Shown: positions 6,630-8,991 of the stretch, one piece after another
Layout: each line of letters begins with the position of its first letter
How positions within the stretch are numbered: position 1 is the stretch's first letter
Position numbers and translations under genes: made by a program
Assembly: GCA_964584995.1 (NCBI GenBank)
Contig: CAZPCA010000105.1
Coordinates: forward strand, 1-8,991
Direction of reading: 5' to 3'
DNA: 8,991 bases
DNA from: JAJTFW01 sp964584995
Lineage (GTDB): Bacteria; Bacteroidota; Bacteroidia; AKYH767-A; OLB10
Notes under the pieces: generated by a model
Database searches by the model: none
What the model was told of the DNA's origin: nothing
What the model saw: the letters and a program-made list of their open reading frames with translations, nothing else

Positions 6630-7352
6630 TTATTGTAGTTGTTGCACGATGGTGGCCTCGTCCGTCATTCCCATATACGACCAAACCAATTTCCCGTTTT
6701 TATAGATTTCAAAATAGGGAATCCCTTCTATTTGTTTTTCGCGCATGAGCACCGGGTTTTCATCGGCATCGATCTTCAGTAAGGTAAGGCGTCCGGCCTG
6801 ATCGGCGGTGATTTTTTCGATGACGGGCATCATTTTCTTGCAGGGCCCGCACCATACTGCATTAAAATCAACCAACACAAGCGGGTACTCCGCCACCTTT
6901 TTGAGATAGGCTTCGTTAGTGAGTCCGCCTGCAGGCGCAGTAGATCCAGCCGTCTCCACGGCTTTGCCTGCATTGCTCCAGGCCAGCATCCCGCCTTTCA
7001 AATTATAGACTTCTTTGAAGCCCATGGTCTTCATCTTCTCAGCGGCCTGTCCGCTCCTACCTCCCGATTTGCAATACACCAGCACCGGCTTATCGTGATC
7101 TAACTTGGCCAACTTAGCATCAAAATCCGCATCGTAAATATCCAGGTTCAGTGCACCCTTGATATGCCCGTTCTTGAATTCATCCGGAGTACGCACATCG
7201 AGCAATTGTGCACCTTGCTTGTCTGCGATGTAGTTTTCGAAAACAGCGAGCTCTACATTCTCATTGACCTGCGACTGAACCGTTGTGGGTTGCTGACAGG
7301 CGGCAAACATGCCGGCCAACACCAATACGAGGCTGAAGAAATATCTTTTCAT
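6630..7352 (-). CDS. Rhodanese-thioredoxin fusion lipoprotein
   Basis: This 240-residue protein joins two thiol-active domains. The start at 7352 gives a lipoprotein signal (MKRYFFSLVLVLAGMFAAC, lipidated Cys19); a longer frame starting at 7451 would overlap arsC and hide the signal. Rhodanese domain, about 33-130: LDVRTPDEF (51-59), then CKSGGRS with catalytic Cys94. Thioredoxin domain, about 145-240: VDFNAVWCGPC with Cys168 and Cys171, cis-proline Pro212 in GIPYFEIY. A short Ala/Gly/Thr linker separates the domains. Both active sites look intact, so sulfur transfer and disulfide reduction or exchange at the envelope are plausible. It is the last gene of the ars cluster, 49 bp after arsC. 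ArsC of the co-encoded type needs thioredoxin, but that reaction is cytoplasmic and this protein appears to be outside, so it is unlikely to be the direct partner. A perfect -7 box just upstream suggests it may also be transcribed separately. Confidence 0.92.
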   Translation of the reverse strand: MKRYFFSLVLVLAGMFAACQQPTTVQSQVNENVELAVFENYIADKQGAQLLDVRTPDEFKNGHIKGALNLDIYDADFDAKLAKLDHDKPVLVYCKSGGRSGQAAEKMKTMGFKEVYNLKGGMLAWSNAGKAVETAGSTAPAGGLTNEAYLKKVAEYPLVLVDFNAVWCGPCKKMMPVIEKITADQAGRLTLLKIDADENPVLMREKQIEGIPYFEIYKNGKLVWSYMGMTDEATIVQQLQ

Positions 7353-7356
7353 AGTA

Positions 7357-7364
7357 CAAATGTA
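7357..7364 (-). promoter_or_regulatory. -7 box immediately upstream of the rhodanese-thioredoxin gene
   Basis: On the minus strand this reads TACATTTG, a perfect TAnnTTTG match, ending 4 nt before the ATG at 7352. Transcription from it would begin at or within the start codon, giving a leaderless or nearly leaderless mRNA. No -33 TTTG at 19-21 bp is evident; a TTTG lies only 5 nt upstream of the box. It may therefore be a chance match. Confidence 0.35.
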
Positions 7365-7401
7365 AACACCAAAGTTGAAAGACTGATACCCCGGATAGGC
7401 C

Positions 7402-7815
7402 TCAGGGAATGTACTGCAGCACAAAATCCTTACAATACTGCCTGATTTCATCCCTCACCGTTGCGAACTGCTGCGCGACCTCTTCCTCCGTGCCCGTCGC
7501 TTTGGCCGGGTCCGGGAAGCTGTGGTGTAAACGGGTCGCATTGGATGGAATATAAGGGCAGTGTTCGCGGGCGTGGTCACAAACTGTGATAATAAAATCG
7601 AAGGGGATGTTCAGGTATTCGTCTACATGGTTCGACGTGTATGCACTGATGTCTACCCCGTCCGCCTGCATGGTAGCCACCGCGCGCGGATTGAGTCCGT
7701 GGGTCTCGATGCCTGCGCTGTAGACTGTCGCTCTTTGCCCTGCGTACCGCTGAAGGTAGCCGTGTGCAATTTGGCTGCGGCAGGAATTGCCTGTACAAAG
7801 TATAAGTATGTTCAT
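7402..7815 (-). CDS. arsC: Arsenate reductase, thioredoxin-coupled (LMW-PTPase type)
   Basis: This cytoplasmic enzyme reduces arsenate to arsenite for export. Its 137 residues match the family length. The phosphatase-like P-loop CTGNSCRS begins at Cys7 (CX5R, Arg13). The relay pair is Cys79 and Cys86 (VCDHAREHCP), matching the spacing of the Cys82/Cys89 pair in the Staphylococcus pI258 enzyme. The general-acid aspartate is Asp102 in FPDPAKATG. These features place it in the thioredoxin-dependent class, not the glutaredoxin class. The P-loop is CTGNSCRS, so the cysteine at position 12 lies within the loop as in that family. Its ATG overlaps the acr3 stop in an ATGA, which indicates translational coupling and one operon. 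No arsR regulator is visible; it would have to lie beyond the right edge or elsewhere. Confidence 0.96.
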   Translation of the reverse strand: MNILILCTGNSCRSQIAHGYLQRYAGQRATVYSAGIETHGLNPRAVATMQADGVDISAYTSNHVDEYLNIPFDFIITVCDHAREHCPYIPSNATRLHHSFPDPAKATGTEEEVAQQFATVRDEIRQYCKDFVLQYIP

Positions 7816-8846
7816 GTCAGGTAGTATTTCTTTTTCAGGAAGTGGGCTGCGCGCACCAGCAGGATCAATACCGGTACTTCTACCAAGGGACCGATGACAC
7901 CGGCGAAAGCCTGCGGAGAATGCAATCCGAATACCGCAATGGCAACGGCAATCGCCAACTCGAAATTGTTACCGGTGGCGGTGAAAGCTACAGCTACATT
8001 CTTATCGTACGAGACCCCCATTGCACGTGCCATGAAGAAACTCACGAAAAACATCAGGACGAAATATACCACCAGCGGGACCGCAATGCGCAGCACATCA
8101 AAAGGCAGATCAAGAATCTGCTGTCCCTTCAAGCTGAACATCAGAACGATGGTGAAGAGCAGTGCTACCAGTGTGATGGGAGATATGCGCGGAATGAAAC
8201 TGCGCGCATACCAGTCCGCTCCTTTGGCGGCCACCAGGTATCTGCGACTCAGGTAGCCGGCAAAGAAGGGGATTCCGAGATAAACCAGTACACTTTGGAC
8301 CACCTCCGAAACGGGAACCTGAATGGCGAAGTCACCCCAACCGAATGCGGCAGGCAGCACACTGATGAATAGCCACGCATACAAGCTATAGCTTAAAAGC
8401 TGGAAAACACTGTTCAATGCGACGAGCAGAGCGGCATACTCACGGTTACCCCCTCCGAGATCATTCCAGACTATCACCATGGCGATACAGCGTGCGATAC
8501 CGATCAGGATGAGTCCAACCATGTATTCAGGCTGGTCACGCAGGAAAATCACCGCAAGCCCGAACATGAGCAAGGGGCCCGCCACCCAGTTGAGGAACAG
8601 CGAGAGCGACATCAATTTGGTATCGGAAAGTGCTTTTGGCAACAGGCTATAATCCACTTTGGCCAGTGGAGGATACATCATCAGGATCAGTCCGATGGCG
8701 AGCGGGATATTGGTGCTCCCGACACTGAGGGAGTTCATCAGTCCGGCCATACCCGGGAAAAAATATCCGATAGACACTCCTGCCAGCATCGCAAGGAATA
8801 TCCACAAGGTAAGGTAACGATCGAGGAATTTTAGTTTGACAGCCAT
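7812..8846 (-). CDS. acr3: Arsenite efflux permease, Acr3 family
   Basis: This is a ten-helix inner-membrane transporter of the bile/arsenite/riboflavin (BART) superfamily that exports arsenite. The protein has 344 residues from the ATG at 8846, the usual Acr3 size. Diagnostic motifs are GIARCIAMVIVWNDL, whose Cys120 corresponds to the cysteine essential in studied Acr3 proteins, TATGNNFELAIAVAI with Glu296, and GPLVEVPVLI with Glu323. Hydrophobic segments are spread over the whole length. A TTG codon at 8891 would extend the protein by 15 residues but would overlap the preceding gene by 28 nt; the ATG leaves a 17-bp gap and begins with the expected short polar N-terminus followed by the first helix. 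It is followed by arsC with a 4-nt overlap, so the two are coupled. Confidence 0.96.
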   Translation of the reverse strand: MAVKLKFLDRYLTLWIFLAMLAGVSIGYFFPGMAGLMNSLSVGSTNIPLAIGLILMMYPPLAKVDYSLLPKALSDTKLMSLSLFLNWVAGPLLMFGLAVIFLRDQPEYMVGLILIGIARCIAMVIVWNDLGGGNREYAALLVALNSVFQLLSYSLYAWLFISVLPAAFGWGDFAIQVPVSEVVQSVLVYLGIPFFAGYLSRRYLVAAKGADWYARSFIPRISPITLVALLFTIVLMFSLKGQQILDLPFDVLRIAVPLVVYFVLMFFVSFFMARAMGVSYDKNVAVAFTATGNNFELAIAVAIAVFGLHSPQAFAGVIGPLVEVPVLILLVRAAHFLKKKYYLT

Positions 8847-8863
8847 GATTTGAAATAGTTCTG

Positions 8864-8991
8864 TTAATCGCAACAACCGGGAGGACAGCAAGCGACCGGC
8901 TTTTCTCCCTTCAAAGTAATGCTGAAGATACCGGTTCCGGAATCTTTATATGCCTGGACTTCCTCCACACTGAAATATTTCAGAAGGATGG
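8864..8991 (-). CDS. C-terminal fragment with CCPPGCC tail; possible arsenite methyltransferase
   Basis: The gene enters from the right edge and only its last 41 residues are visible. It reads ILLKYFSVEEVQAYKDSG, continues through GIFSITLKGEKP, and ends ACCPPGCCD with a TAA at 8866-8864. Two vicinal cysteine pairs separated by Pro-Pro-Gly at the extreme end look like a soft-metal or arsenite binding site. SITLKGEKP resembles the last strand of SAM-dependent ArsM-type arsenite methyltransferases (the SVTVRAVKP pattern), which are often encoded beside acr3 and arsC. That would fit, but with so little sequence it is a weak inference. Other ars-accessory proteins, including an ArsR with a cysteine tail, remain possible. 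The stop is 17 bp before the acr3 ATG, so it is likely in the same operon. Confidence 0.75.
   Translation of the reverse strand, partial: ILLKYFSVEEVQAYKDSGTGIFSITLKGEKPVACCPPGCCD

Noticed and set aside
7842..8372. 176-codon open frame on the plus strand opposite acr3
   Set aside because: Composition is rich in Gln, His, Arg and Glu with no motif; Acr3 on the other strand explains the sequence fully.

Overview
The window looks like a contig from a member of the Bacteroidota (Chitinophagales/Sphingobacteriales-like). The evidence is two secreted proteins with type IX secretion (T9SS) C-terminal sorting domains, perfect matches to the Bacteroidota -7 promoter box TAnnTTTG, no obvious Shine-Dalgarno sequences, and a MetRS with the Bacteroidota-style KISTSRNW motif and a C-terminal tRNA-binding domain. 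The genus cannot be named from this sequence. A 10-N run at 1708-1717 shows that the sequence is scaffolded.

Layout, left to right. (1) 2-1561, + strand: the C-terminal three quarters of methionyl-tRNA synthetase (metG), entering from the left edge. (2) 1633-2334, - strand: an exported carboxylesterase/phospholipase-type alpha/beta hydrolase, interrupted by the assembly gap. It converges with metG. (3) 2449-4545, + strand, divergent from the esterase: a 698-residue cell-surface protein with a signal peptide, a beta-rich N-terminal region, two PKD domains, three tandem Ig-like repeats and a T9SS sorting domain. A strong intrinsic terminator follows at 4562-4597. (4) 4598-4983: a non-coding, repeat-rich stretch with two diverged direct repeats about 150 bp apart and several palindromes. 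(5) 4984-6624, + strand: a secreted endonuclease I (EndA/NucM/Vvn family) flanked by Ig/ASH-like beta domains and ending in a T9SS sorting domain. (6) 6630-8991, - strand: an arsenic-resistance gene cluster read right to left. It holds a truncated gene with a cysteine-rich CCPPGCC tail, the arsenite exporter acr3, the thioredoxin-type arsenate reductase arsC (4-nt ATGA overlap with acr3), and a rhodanese-thioredoxin lipoprotein.

How the genes work together. ArsC reduces arsenate to arsenite using a cysteine relay that thioredoxin normally recycles, and Acr3 pumps the arsenite out. The cysteine-tailed protein and the rhodanese-thioredoxin lipoprotein flank this core and are probably accessory thiol or metalloid-handling parts. 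The lipoprotein appears to lie outside the cytoplasm, so it cannot simply be the reductant for ArsC. The left half encodes housekeeping and surface or secreted functions with no evident link to arsenic. I found no tRNA, rRNA, CRISPR array, transposase or phage gene. The less ordinary points are the tail-bearing partial protein, the rhodanese-thioredoxin fusion in the ars cluster, a -7 box placed only 4 nt before a start codon, and the palindromic repeat region upstream of the nuclease.
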